Part shown: positions 36,023 to 44,113 of the stretch, in pieces | Position numbering within the stretch: the stretch's first letter is position 1 | How the letters are laid out: the number at the start of each line of letters is the position of its first letter | Assembly: GCA_934162285.1 (NCBI GenBank) | Contig: CAKPHY010000003.1 | Coordinates: forward strand, 9,245-73,244 | Direction of reading: 5' to 3' | Length of the DNA: 64,000 bases | Source: an uncultured Bacilli bacterium | GTDB taxonomy: Bacteria > Bacillota_I > Bacilli_A > RF39 > UBA660 | Notes under the pieces: model-generated | Told to the model about the DNA's origin: nothing | Seen by the model: the letters and a program-made list of their open reading frames with translations, nothing else | The model's database searches: none | Made by a program: the position numbers and the translations under genes

Positions 36023-36606
36023 GAATATTTAATAGTGAAGATTTAGATGAAACATTAAGCAATTTTGAATTTAATAATTTTTTCGATATTACTGAGTTTA
36101 ACAATATTGAATTTAATAATTGTTTATTTAAAGATTTAATTGCTAATAATGTTCATTTTACTAATTGCTACTTCTTCGATTGTGAATTTACTAATTCCGA
36201 TTTTTCCAATTCTACTTTTATAAATTCATCTTTTGTAAGAACTAAAATTAAAGATTCAAAATTGATAGGTTGTAATTTTGATTCATCTAGTTTTAAGAAA
36301 GTAGAAATTTTATCTTCGGATAATACTTATAATAATTTTGGTTTAGCTACATTAAAAGAAGTTAAATTTATAAACGATAAAATGTTCAAAATTGGTTTTG
36401 ATGAAACTAAATTGAATAAAGTTTTATTTGATAATTGTAATTTAGAAGGTGCTGAAATTAGAAAAACTAATATGCAATTAATCGATCTAAGTACTTGTTC
36501 AATTAATAATATAATGATTGATGAATATTCATTAAATGGATTGACTGTTAATGAATTTCAAGCATTATCATTATCTAAATTACTAGGAATAATAATTAAG
36601 AGGTGA
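36019..36606 (+). CDS. Pentapeptide-repeat protein
   Basis: A 195-residue protein with A(D/N)LXX-like pentapeptides in Phe/Asn-rich form (for example VHFTNCYFFDCEFTNSDFSN, then STFINSSFVRTKIKDSKLIG), giving a right-handed quadrilateral beta-helix. The run is interrupted around residues 100-125 and resumes at LNKVLFDNCNLEGAEIRKTNMQLIDLS. Fold relatives include the DNA-mimicking Qnr/McbG gyrase-protection proteins, but fold alone does not establish that role. It is translationally coupled to the cysteine desulfurase gene (ATGA) and stands 4 bases before the thioredoxin-like gene. Confidence 0.85.
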   Translation: MRIFNSEDLDETLSNFEFNNFFDITEFNNIEFNNCLFKDLIANNVHFTNCYFFDCEFTNSDFSNSTFINSSFVRTKIKDSKLIGCNFDSSSFKKVEILSSDNTYNNFGLATLKEVKFINDKMFKIGFDETKLNKVLFDNCNLEGAEIRKTNMQLIDLSTCSINNIMIDEYSLNGLTVNEFQALSLSKLLGIIIKR

Positions 36607-36610
36607 AAAA

Positions 36611-36868
36611 ATGAAATTATTGCGAGTTAGTGCTATCTGGTGTCCAGCGTGTATTCTTATGCGACCTATATACGAAAGAATAATTAAAGAAAATAATTTA
36701 GTTTCGGAGGAACTAGATTATGACTTTGATGAAGATAAAGTAAAACAATTAAATATAGGCAATACTTTACCAGTTGCTATTTTATATGATGGAGATCATG
36801 AATTACTAAGAATTTGTGGTGAAAAAAAGTATGAAGAAATATCTTTAAAAATAAAGGAGTTTCTATGA
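36611..36868 (+). CDS. Small thioredoxin-fold protein (CPAC active site)
   Basis: An 85-residue cytoplasmic thioredoxin-like protein with WCPACILMRPIYERI near residues 12-26 (redox pair Cys14/Cys17), a cis-proline-type LPVAILYDG segment and a short C-terminal helix. It lacks a signal peptide. GAGGTGA precedes the ATG, and it overlaps the membrane redox gene by ATGA, so it probably delivers electrons to, or receives them from, that protein. Confidence 0.85.
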   Translation: MKLLRVSAIWCPACILMRPIYERIIKENNLVSEELDYDFDEDKVKQLNIGNTLPVAILYDGDHELLRICGEKKYEEISLKIKEFL

Positions 36869-38061
36869 AAAAAGTATTATTATTTATATTAATCTTTTTT
36901 AGTTTTTCATTTGTTCAAGCCAAAAATATTAATATTTATTTATTTCATAACGAATCATGTATTCATTGTCAAGCGGAGATTGAATTTTTAGAAGAATTAT
37001 CTAAAACACGAGAAATAACTCTTTATAAATACGAAGTTAGTCAAAGTAGTGATAATCAAAAAATACTTACTGAAGTTAGAGATCTATTTCAAAATAAAGA
37101 AAATTTAGTTCCTTTTACTATTATTGGTTCTGAAACATTTACTGGTTTTAGTAGTGTTACTAAAAGTAAAATTTTAGAAACCATTGATTATTACGATCAA
37201 AATGATTATTGTGATAAAACAGGAGTGTATTTAAAAAAAGTACCTGCTTGTGAAGTGAGTGATTCTAAAGATACTTCAAGTGAATTTGATTTACCCATAA
37301 TTGGTAAAGTTGATGCTAAAAAGTTTTCCTTGCCAATTATTTCTGTTGTTATTGGTTTAGTAGACGGATTTAATCCATGTGCTATGTGGGTTCTTATTTT
37401 TTTACTATCAATGCTAATTAATATGAAAGATCGTAAAAAAATGTGGATTCTTGGTTTAACTTTTATAGTAACCAGTGCTTTAGTTTATACTTTGATCATG
37501 TTTGCCTGGTTAAATATTATGGTAAATTTGACTACAGTTAGATGGTTACAATTAATAATAGCAGCTATAGCATTAGTTGCTGGTGGGATTAATTTAATTA
37601 GTTATTTTAAAAGTTTGAAAAAAGATGATGGTTGTATGGTTACTACCGATGATTCTCGTAAGAAAACAATTAGCAAAATTAAAAGAATTGTAACTTTAGA
37701 AGAAGAAAGTGAAAATAAAAAGAAATTTGCTTTCTTAGCAGCTATTTTAGGAATTATAGCTTTAGCTATTTCTGTTAATGTCATTGAACTGGCTTGTTCA
37801 GCAGGTTTACCATTGATTTTTACTCAAATTTTAGCTATGAATAATGTTTCAATGTTGGCAAGAATTATCTATATTTTAATTTATATTTTGTTTTTTATGA
37901 TTGATGATATAATTGTTTTTATTATTGCTATGGCAACTTTTAAAATAACGGGTATATCAACTAAATATACAAAATATTCTCATTTAATAGGTGGTATTAT
38001 TATGCTAATTATAGGAATTCTTATGATTTTTAAACCATCGTTGATAATGTTTAATTTTTAG
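36865..38061 (+). CDS. Fusion of secreted thioredoxin-like domain and CcdA/DsbD-like membrane domain
   Basis: The 398-residue protein has a signal peptide (MKKVLLFILIFFSFSFVQA), an extracytoplasmic thioredoxin/glutaredoxin-like domain with HNESCIHCQAEIEF (Cys pair CIHC, about residues 31-34) and a polytopic membrane domain from about residue 150. The membrane part contains GLVDGFNPCAMWVL and NVIELACSAGLPLIF, whose two Cys correspond to the membrane redox pair of CcdA/DsbD. It thus resembles a compact DsbD that carries reducing power from the cytoplasmic thioredoxin encoded just upstream to exported thiols. The cytoplasmic loop around residues 245-290 is highly charged. Confidence 0.85.
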   Translation: MKKVLLFILIFFSFSFVQAKNINIYLFHNESCIHCQAEIEFLEELSKTREITLYKYEVSQSSDNQKILTEVRDLFQNKENLVPFTIIGSETFTGFSSVTKSKILETIDYYDQNDYCDKTGVYLKKVPACEVSDSKDTSSEFDLPIIGKVDAKKFSLPIISVVIGLVDGFNPCAMWVLIFLLSMLINMKDRKKMWILGLTFIVTSALVYTLIMFAWLNIMVNLTTVRWLQLIIAAIALVAGGINLISYFKSLKKDDGCMVTTDDSRKKTISKIKRIVTLEEESENKKKFAFLAAILGIIALAISVNVIELACSAGLPLIFTQILAMNNVSMLARIIYILIYILFFMIDDIIVFIIAMATFKITGISTKYTKYSHLIGGIIMLIIGILMIFKPSLIMFNF

Positions 38062-38068
38062 GTGAAAT

Positions 38069-39013
38069 ATGAAAGATCTATTAATACTTGTAGTTGGCTT
38101 TCTAGCTTTAATAAAAGGAGCAGATCTATTTGTTGATGCTGCTTCTTCTTTAGCAGCTAATTTGAAAATATCCAAAATGTTAATTGGTTTAACAATTGTT
38201 GCTTTTGGTACAAGTGCTCCAGAACTTGCTGTATCAATTAGATCTCTAATAAGTGGAAATGGTGATATTGTTTTAGGTAATGTTATTGGAAGTAATATTA
38301 TGAATATTTTATTAATACTTGGAGTAGCTTCAATTTTTCATTTTTTGAAAGTCAAAGAAGTTACTAAAAGAAAAGAATTGCCTTATTTATTTATTTTAAC
38401 AATTGCATTTAGTTTATTGTTATCAGATAATTTATTTAATAAAAGTATTAGTAATAATTTTACAAGAATAGATGCTTTAGTAATTTGTATTCTATTTATC
38501 TATTATATTTTCCATTTAGTAAAATTAGCTAAAAGTCAAAAAATAAAAACTAAAGAAAAACCAAAATATAAAATTTTTTATTCAATCATCTTTACAATAA
38601 TAGGAATTGTTTGTATTATATTTGGCAGTAATTTTGTTGTTGATGCAACTGTTTCTTTAACTCGAGAGTTTGGAATAAGCGAACGTTTAATTTCTTTAAC
38701 AATCGTTGCTTTTGGAACATCACTTCCAGAATTAGTGACATCAGTGACAGCTACTAGAAAAAATGAGTATGAATTAGCTCTTGGTAATATTGTTGGTAGC
38801 AACATTATGAATATTGGACTCGTAATTGCTTTGCCAGTTTTATTATTTGGTAGTATTTCTAATATAACATTTAGTTATTTAGATTTAATTATTATGAATA
38901 TAAGTGTAATATTATTATTGCTATTTGCACAAAAAGAAAAAATAACTTTCAAAGATGGAATAACATTTTTAATAATTTTTCTATTATATTACATATATGT
39001 AATATTTATTTAG
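38069..39013 (+). CDS. CaCA-family Na+/Ca2+ (K+) exchanger-like transporter
   Basis: A 314-residue membrane antiporter with the two inverted alpha-repeats of the YrbG/CaCA family: TIVAFGTSAPELAVSIRSLISGNGDIVLGNVIGSN with IMNILLILG in the first half, and TIVAFGTSLPELVTSVTATRKN with ALGNIVGSNIMNIG in the second. The acidic residues in both PEL motifs are the ion ligands. It has about ten membrane segments. AGGTGAAAT precedes the ATG, 7 bases after the upstream stop, so it continues the redox operon. The transported ion is inferred from the family. Confidence 0.93.
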   Translation: MKDLLILVVGFLALIKGADLFVDAASSLAANLKISKMLIGLTIVAFGTSAPELAVSIRSLISGNGDIVLGNVIGSNIMNILLILGVASIFHFLKVKEVTKRKELPYLFILTIAFSLLLSDNLFNKSISNNFTRIDALVICILFIYYIFHLVKLAKSQKIKTKEKPKYKIFYSIIFTIIGIVCIIFGSNFVVDATVSLTREFGISERLISLTIVAFGTSLPELVTSVTATRKNEYELALGNIVGSNIMNIGLVIALPVLLFGSISNITFSYLDLIIMNISVILLLLFAQKEKITFKDGITFLIIFLLYYIYVIFI

Positions 39014-39022
39014 GAGGTAAAT

Positions 39023-39433
39023 ATGGAATTAAATAGAAGTGAATTACGAAAAAAAATAATGACGATTTTATATCAAATAAGTATTTGTGAACAAAACAAA
39101 ATAACATATGATGTAAATGATTTAATTAAAAATATTTTAGAAATTGATAATGATTTTGTTAAGGAAACCGTTTATGGTGTTATAACTAATCGTAAGCAAA
39201 TCGATGAATACGCTAATAAATATTTAAAAAATTGGTCTTTAGATCGCTTAGGAAATACTGATCAAGCAATAATTCGTTTAGGAATTTATGAATTAATGTA
39301 TACAGATACACCAGCAGTTGTAGCCATTAATGAAGCTGTTGAACTAGCCAAACTTTATAGTGATGATGCCGTTAAAGGTATGATCAATAGTGTTTTAGAT
39401 AAAGTATATCACGAGGAAAAAGATGAACAATGA
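39023..39433 (+). CDS. nusB: Transcription antitermination factor NusB
   Basis: A 136-residue all-helical protein that joins NusE and boxA RNA in the antitermination complex. The C-terminal half carries the typical LDRLGNTDQAIIRLGIYELMYTDTPAVVAINEAVELAKLYSDDAVKGMINSVLDKV pattern (split here only for reading), giving high confidence. AGGAGG lies upstream, and the gene overlaps xseA by 11 bases. nusB followed by xseA-xseB is a common Gram-positive order. Confidence 0.95.
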   Translation: MELNRSELRKKIMTILYQISICEQNKITYDVNDLIKNILEIDNDFVKETVYGVITNRKQIDEYANKYLKNWSLDRLGNTDQAIIRLGIYELMYTDTPAVVAINEAVELAKLYSDDAVKGMINSVLDKVYHEEKDEQ

Positions 39434-40691
39434 TAAATATCTAAGCATCAGTGCTTTAACAAGATATTTAAAATATAAATTTGATTCTGATGATAATTTA
39501 AGGCAAATATTTTTAAAAGGTGAAATATCTAATTTAAAAATTCATTCAACTGGACATTTATATTTTTCACTTAAAGATGAAAATAGTAAAATAAATGCTA
39601 TTATGTTTAGTACTAATGCTAGACGTTTAACTTTTAAACCAGTTGAAGGAACTAATGTTTTAGTTGTTGGTAGAGTAAGTATTTATGAACAAACGGGTAA
39701 TTATCAAATTTATGTTGATGATATGCAAGAAGATGGCGTTGGAAATCTTTATGTTCAGTATGAAAAATTAAAAGCGGAACTTGCTAAAGAAGGTTTATTT
39801 GATCAAAGCAAAAAGAAAAAAATTCCTAAAATGCCTTCTAGAATTGGTATTATAACAGCTCCAACTGGGGCCGCTATAAGAGATATTTTATCAACCATTA
39901 AAAGAAGATTTCCATTAACAGAAACTTATTTATTTCCAGCTTTAGTTCAAGGTGAAAATGCTGCTCCTGATATTGTTAAAAAATTAAAACAAGCTGATAA
40001 TTTTGGTGTTGATTTAATTATTCTTGGGCGTGGTGGTGGCTCGATTGAAGACTTATGGGCTTTTAATGAAGAAATAGTTGCCCGAGCTATATATGAAGCT
40101 AAGACTCCGATAATCAGCGCTGTAGGACATGAGGTCGACTTTACAATTGCTGACTTTGTAGCCGATTTAAGAGCTCCAACTCCAACAGGTGCTGCTGAAA
40201 TGGCAGTTGTTAATAGAACTGATGTTATAAATGAATTAAATCATTTAAAAATTCGCTTAAATGAAGCTCTTTTATCCAAAGTTAATGTTTTAAAAATTGC
40301 TTTAGAAAATATTAAATCAAATTATATTTTAAATAATCCAGTGATTATGTATGAAAATAAAAAACAGGTTGTTGATAATTTATTAGAGAAAATTAAAACT
40401 CTTATTTATTACAAAATAACTAATTATAATTTAAAACTAGATCATTTAAAGAAGAGTTATATTTTAAATCATCCTGAAGAATTATATAAGAAAAAGAGTT
40501 TAAAATTAGATAAAATAATTACTTCTTTAGAACTATTAAATCCTTTATCAGTATTAAAACGTGGTTATACTTTAACTTATAAAAATGATAAAGTAGTTAG
40601 AAACATTAAAGATCTTAAAGTAGATGATATAATAACAATTAAGTTTAAAGAAGGAACTGTTAAAGCAAATATTAAAGAAATAGGTGAGTAA
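39423..40691 (+). CDS. xseA: Exodeoxyribonuclease VII large subunit
   Basis: At 422 residues it matches the family. An N-terminal OB domain (FLKGEISNLKIHSTGHLYFSLKD, residues ~29-51) precedes the catalytic domain with TAPTGAAIRDI, LGRGGGSIEDLWAFNEE and AVGHEVDFTIADFVADLRAPTPTGAAE, followed by a long coiled-coil and a C-terminal LKRGYTLTY segment. With XseB it degrades single-stranded DNA to oligonucleotides. It ends immediately before the xseB start codon. Confidence 0.97.
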   Translation: MNNDKYLSISALTRYLKYKFDSDDNLRQIFLKGEISNLKIHSTGHLYFSLKDENSKINAIMFSTNARRLTFKPVEGTNVLVVGRVSIYEQTGNYQIYVDDMQEDGVGNLYVQYEKLKAELAKEGLFDQSKKKKIPKMPSRIGIITAPTGAAIRDILSTIKRRFPLTETYLFPALVQGENAAPDIVKKLKQADNFGVDLIILGRGGGSIEDLWAFNEEIVARAIYEAKTPIISAVGHEVDFTIADFVADLRAPTPTGAAEMAVVNRTDVINELNHLKIRLNEALLSKVNVLKIALENIKSNYILNNPVIMYENKKQVVDNLLEKIKTLIYYKITNYNLKLDHLKKSYILNHPEELYKKKSLKLDKIITSLELLNPLSVLKRGYTLTYKNDKVVRNIKDLKVDDIITIKFKEGTVKANIKEIGE

Positions 40692-40913
40692 ATGAAAACA
40701 AAGAAGTTTGAAGAAAAAATGCAAGAATTAGAAAGTATTGTAAATGAACTTGAAAAAGGTGAAATTGATTTAGATACTTCAATTGCAAAATATACAGAAG
40801 CTATGAAACTTGTAAAAGAATGTGATCAAGAACTAAAAAATGTTGAACAAGAAATTAGCAAAATAGTTTTAGAAAATAATGAAACAGAAGACTTTAGTAT
40901 TGAAGAAAAATAG
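40692..40913 (+). CDS. xseB: Exodeoxyribonuclease VII small subunit
   Basis: A 73-residue helical hairpin protein with FEEKMQELESIVNELEKGEIDLDTSIAKYTEAMKL in pieces typical of XseB, which decorates the XseA coiled coil. Its ATG abuts the xseA stop; GGTGA at 40683-40687 is the ribosome-binding site. A terminator follows. Confidence 0.95.
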   Translation: MKTKKFEEKMQELESIVNELEKGEIDLDTSIAKYTEAMKLVKECDQELKNVEQEISKIVLENNETEDFSIEEK

Positions 40914-40924
40914 TCTTCTTTTTA
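40886..40924 (+). terminator. Intrinsic terminator after xseB
   Basis: AGAAGACT pairs with AGTCTTCT (8 bp) around an 18-nt loop that contains the stop codon, followed by five T. Confidence 0.7.
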
Positions 40925-40926
40925 AT

Positions 40927-40954
40927 TTGACAAAAGTAGTAAAAAAAATATAAT
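40927..40954 (+). promoter_or_regulatory. Consensus promoter of the mTERF-like pair
   Basis: TTGACA (40927-40932), a 16-nt spacer and TATAAT (40949-40954), both perfect; GGTGA and ATG follow within 17 bases. Confidence 0.85.
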
Positions 40955-40970
40955 ATCAACAGGTGATAAA

Positions 40971-42056
40971 ATGCAAGAATTTTTAAAAAATTATGGTTAT
41001 CCTTCAAAAGCTTATGAAATAATTAAAAATAATTATGTTTTAAAAGATTATAAAGAAGAAACATTGTTGAAAAAAATGGAAATCATAATATTATTCTTAG
41101 AAGAGTTAAAGTTTACGAAACAAGATATTATTAGAATTACTTTAGAAAACCCTCCACTTTTTGCTTATACAACTAGTTCTTTAGCTGAACGCTATCATAA
41201 TTTATTATCTTTAGGTTTCCCTGAATCACGATTAACATTGATGATTAAAAGAGCTCCTCAATTATTAAATGTTAGTGTTACTTCTATGAATAAACGCCTT
41301 GAAGAATTTGAAACTCTTGGTTTTGAATCTTCTAAAGTTATTCGTATGATCTATAAAGAACCTAATGTATTAAAATATAGTTTTAGCAATATAAGTAATA
41401 AAATTGATGAATTTGTTAAACTTGGAATTCCTAAAGAAAAAGTTATTAAAATGGCTTCTTTTGCTCCAGCAATTTTTTCAAGAAAAATGGACGTTTTTAA
41501 AGAAAGAATAATAGATTTAGAAGCATTAGGTTTTAATAAAAACCAAATAACTAAGATTATAGCTAATCTACCTAATATTTTAGCTTATAGCTTAGATAAT
41601 ATTAAAACAAAAATGCAAGATTTAGAAAAAATAGGATTTACGCATAAAGAAGTTGTAAATATGTTAGCAACAGCGCCAACATTATTTAGTAATAGTAAAG
41701 AAACAATTATAGCTAAAATTGCTATTTTAAATAACTTTTTTAGTGAAGAAGAAACTAAAAGAATAATTTTAGATTTTCCTCAAATATTTAATTTTTCAGT
41801 TGGTTATCTTCTTGAAAAAATGGATATTTATAAGAAAAATGGAGTTATTGATTTAATAAGTAGTGTACCAAAAAGATTAATGCAAAGTACCGAATTAACT
41901 TTAGCTAGATTTGAATTACTTAATAATTTAAATGTTCCTATAGAAGTTGTTCCTAAAAATCTCTTTGCCTGTCAAAAAGATTTTGTAAGAAAATTTGGTT
42001 TTACTAATGAAGAAACCTTAAAAGGTAAACAATTGATCTTGAAAAAGAAAGATTAA
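40971..42056 (+). CDS. mTERF-like helical-repeat protein
   Basis: A 361-residue soluble protein made of helical repeats with an exact 35-residue period over at least five units (from about residue 80): each begins LGF or LGI, has a hydrophobic helix, a near-invariant Pro at position 16 (APQLL, EPNVL, APAIF, LPNIL, APTLF) and a second helix ending before the next LG. This is the signature of mTERF proteins, nucleic-acid-binding solenoids known mainly from mitochondria and chloroplasts. Degenerate units flank the core. There is no signal or membrane segment. It has a consensus promoter and precedes a second, shorter repeat gene. Nucleic-acid binding is inferred from the repeat pattern only. Confidence 0.8.
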   Translation: MQEFLKNYGYPSKAYEIIKNNYVLKDYKEETLLKKMEIIILFLEELKFTKQDIIRITLENPPLFAYTTSSLAERYHNLLSLGFPESRLTLMIKRAPQLLNVSVTSMNKRLEEFETLGFESSKVIRMIYKEPNVLKYSFSNISNKIDEFVKLGIPKEKVIKMASFAPAIFSRKMDVFKERIIDLEALGFNKNQITKIIANLPNILAYSLDNIKTKMQDLEKIGFTHKEVVNMLATAPTLFSNSKETIIAKIAILNNFFSEEETKRIILDFPQIFNFSVGYLLEKMDIYKKNGVIDLISSVPKRLMQSTELTLARFELLNNLNVPIEVVPKNLFACQKDFVRKFGFTNEETLKGKQLILKKKD

Positions 42057-42088
42057 TAAGTTACAATTTATTAGGAAAGGATGTCAAA

Positions 42089-42487
42089 ATGGAAGAACTT
42101 TATAAATTAAATATTCCTGATAATGAATTAGAATATATGTTAGAAGTAAATCCAGAAATAAAGGAATTAAGTGTCGATGAAGTAAAAAAACATATAGATA
42201 TTTTAAAACAAATTAATTTGAAAGAAGATCAAATAAAAGAAATATTTATATCATGTCCTCTTTATTTATCTCGAAATATTGAAGATGTTTTAGATTTATT
42301 CAAAAAAGTTTTAAATTATAAAATTACATACTTAAATTATTTTATTGAAGCTGATCCTTTTATTTTACTTCGTGATGATTATGAAATAGACGAATATGTA
42401 AAAACTCAAACTGCTTTAGGACGCGATTTAAATAGCATTATTGACGAGTTTGAATTAAATCCTTATTTAATTGATGAATGGCTTTAA
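42089..42487 (+). CDS. Short mTERF-like repeat protein
   Basis: A 132-residue acidic protein with at least two units of the same pattern as the gene before it: LNIPDNELEYMLEVNPEIKEL and INLKEDQIKEIFISCPLYLSRNIEDV, each with a Pro or Asn-Pro after the first helix. A third degenerate unit may lie at LNYFIEADPFILLRDD. It follows the larger paralog by 32 bases with its own AAAGGA site and is closed by a terminator, so the two form one operon. It could be a partner or a decayed paralog. Confidence 0.65.
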   Translation: MEELYKLNIPDNELEYMLEVNPEIKELSVDEVKKHIDILKQINLKEDQIKEIFISCPLYLSRNIEDVLDLFKKVLNYKITYLNYFIEADPFILLRDDYEIDEYVKTQTALGRDLNSIIDEFELNPYLIDEWL

Positions 42488-42514
42488 AACTAATATAAAT
42501 TTATTAGTTTTTTT
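42486..42514 (+). terminator. Intrinsic terminator after the mTERF-like pair
   Basis: AAAACTAATA pairs with TATTAGTTTT (10 bp) with a 6-nt loop and continues into a T run; it overlaps the stop codon. Confidence 0.85.
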
Positions 42515-42515
42515 G

Positions 42516-42544
42516 TTGTTTAAAGATCAAAAAAATGCTAAAAT
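42516..42544 (+). promoter_or_regulatory. Promoter of the suf cluster (extended -10)
   Basis: TTGTTT (42516-42521), 17-nt spacer and TAAAAT (42539-42544) preceded by TGC, forming an extended -10. Confidence 0.75.
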
Positions 42545-42563
42545 ATTTCTTGGAGATGATTAC

Positions 42564-43328
42564 ATGCATATTTTAGAGATAAAAAATCTTTATGTAAGTG
42601 TTAATGATAAAAAAATATTAAAAGACTTTAATTTAACGATAAAAAGTGGCGAAATTCATACTATTATGGGACCTAATGGCGTTGGGAAATCAACTTTAAC
42701 AAAAGTAATAATGGGTGATAAAAATTATCAAATTATTAGTGGTCAAATTCTTTTCGATGGGGTTGACATTTCTAAATTAGAAGTAGATGAAAGAGCTCAT
42801 CTAGGTATATTTTTAGGGATGCAAAATCCTTTAGAATTAGATGGCGTTACAAATGCTGATTTTTTAAGAACAGCTCTTCATGCTAAAATGGGTGATCAAT
42901 TTAGTTTAATGCCATTTATTAAAGAATTAAATCAAACAACTGATCAGTTAAAAATAAGTAGGGAAATGATTCATCGTAGTGTCAATCGTGGCTTTTCTGG
43001 TGGCGAAAAGAAAAAGAATGAAATACTTCAAATGTATATGTTAAAACCTAACACGATTTTACTTGATGAAATTGATTCAGGCTTAGATGTTGATGCTTTA
43101 AAAGTTGTTGGTGAAAGTGTTATGGATTATTATCAAAAGTATAATCCTGCTATTTTAGTAATAACTCATTATGAAAGATTATTAGATTATATTCGTCCTC
43201 AATTTGTTCATGTTATTATGGATGGAAAAATTGTAAAAAGTGGCGATGCCTCTCTTGTTAAGCTAATAGAAGAAAAAGGTTATGATTATTTTAAAGAAAG
43301 CAAGACTACTGAAGTAGTTCAAGGTTAA
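42564..43328 (+). CDS. sufC: Fe-S assembly ATPase SufC
   Basis: SufC is the ABC-type ATPase that drives the SufB/D scaffold. The 254-residue protein has Walker A GPNGVGKST (about residues 34-42), the Q-loop LGMQNPLEL, the signature FSGGEKKKNEILQM and Walker B ILLDEIDSGLD, all in the exact SufC form (EIDSGLD, not DEPTS). The start is ATG 42564 with GGAGATGA upstream; an in-frame ATG at 42471 lies inside the previous gene and before the promoter. It opens a cluster sufC-sufD-sufS. Confidence 0.96.
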   Translation: MHILEIKNLYVSVNDKKILKDFNLTIKSGEIHTIMGPNGVGKSTLTKVIMGDKNYQIISGQILFDGVDISKLEVDERAHLGIFLGMQNPLELDGVTNADFLRTALHAKMGDQFSLMPFIKELNQTTDQLKISREMIHRSVNRGFSGGEKKKNEILQMYMLKPNTILLDEIDSGLDVDALKVVGESVMDYYQKYNPAILVITHYERLLDYIRPQFVHVIMDGKIVKSGDASLVKLIEEKGYDYFKESKTTEVVQG

Positions 43329-43332
43329 AAAA

Positions 43333-44109
43333 ATGAATACAATAGAAGTGAAAAACAATGAAATAATCAAAAATATTACAAGCGATATCGAAGTAAAACA
43401 TACGGGTACTAATGTAATAAATTTGAAAATTGTTTTTAATCGATCAACTGATTTAAAAATTATTTATAGTGGTTTAGAGTCTAAATTAAACATTGAATAC
43501 GTTTTAAAAGATGGTGTTTCTGTTAATTTATATGAAATAAGAGCAACCGAAAAAGCAAAAGTTCAATATAATTATAGTTTAAAAAATAATAGTAAATTAT
43601 ATTTATATCGATTAAATAATTCTTTAAACATGCGTGAAGTTGATATTATTAGCTTAAATGAAAGTGCTCAAATAGAATTTAATCTACGAACATTAGCAAC
43701 AACTACTGAAAAATATGATATTTATGTTTATCATGATGGTTTAAATGCTATAAGTACTTTAAATAACTTAGGAGTTGCTTTAAAAGGAAATATTGTTTTT
43801 AATGTCACAGGTGTTGTTGAAAAAGGCAAAAAGGGATCAGTATTAAATCAAAACAATCAAATTGTTAGCTTAAATAATTTAAAAAATCAGATTGATCCTA
43901 ATTTATTGATTGACGAATATGATGTCGTTGCTGAACACAATGCTTTAATTGGCAAATTTAGTTATGATGATATTTTTTATTTAATGAGTAGAGGAATAAG
44001 TGAAGAAGATAGTATTCGTTTACTAAGTACCGGATTAGTTCTTAGTAATCTAATAAATGAAGAAATAAAAGAAGAAATTATTAAATATTTAGATGAGTAT
44101 TGGAGGTGA
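43333..44109 (+). CDS. sufD: SufD/SufB-like scaffold protein, short form
   Basis: A 258-residue beta-helix protein. The C-terminal part IDEYDVVAEHNALIGKFSYDDIFYLMSRGISEEDSIRLL is the conserved end of SufB/SufD; the His in AEHNALIG corresponds to the SufD His, and the Cys often seen two to three residues before it is a Glu here. SufB and SufD are usually 400-470 residues, so the N-terminal domain is missing. It is the only SufB/D-type gene in the cluster. It lies 4 bases after sufC and ends 4 bases before the sufS start. Confidence 0.85.
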   Translation: MNTIEVKNNEIIKNITSDIEVKHTGTNVINLKIVFNRSTDLKIIYSGLESKLNIEYVLKDGVSVNLYEIRATEKAKVQYNYSLKNNSKLYLYRLNNSLNMREVDIISLNESAQIEFNLRTLATTTEKYDIYVYHDGLNAISTLNNLGVALKGNIVFNVTGVVEKGKKGSVLNQNNQIVSLNNLKNQIDPNLLIDEYDVVAEHNALIGKFSYDDIFYLMSRGISEEDSIRLLSTGLVLSNLINEEIKEEIIKYLDEYWR

Positions 44110-44113
44110 AAAA

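Noticed and set aside
36019..36606. Calling the pentapeptide protein a quinolone-resistance (Qnr) gene
   Set aside because: The repeat pattern is looser than in Qnr proteins, it is interrupted in the middle, and fold alone does not show gyrase binding.
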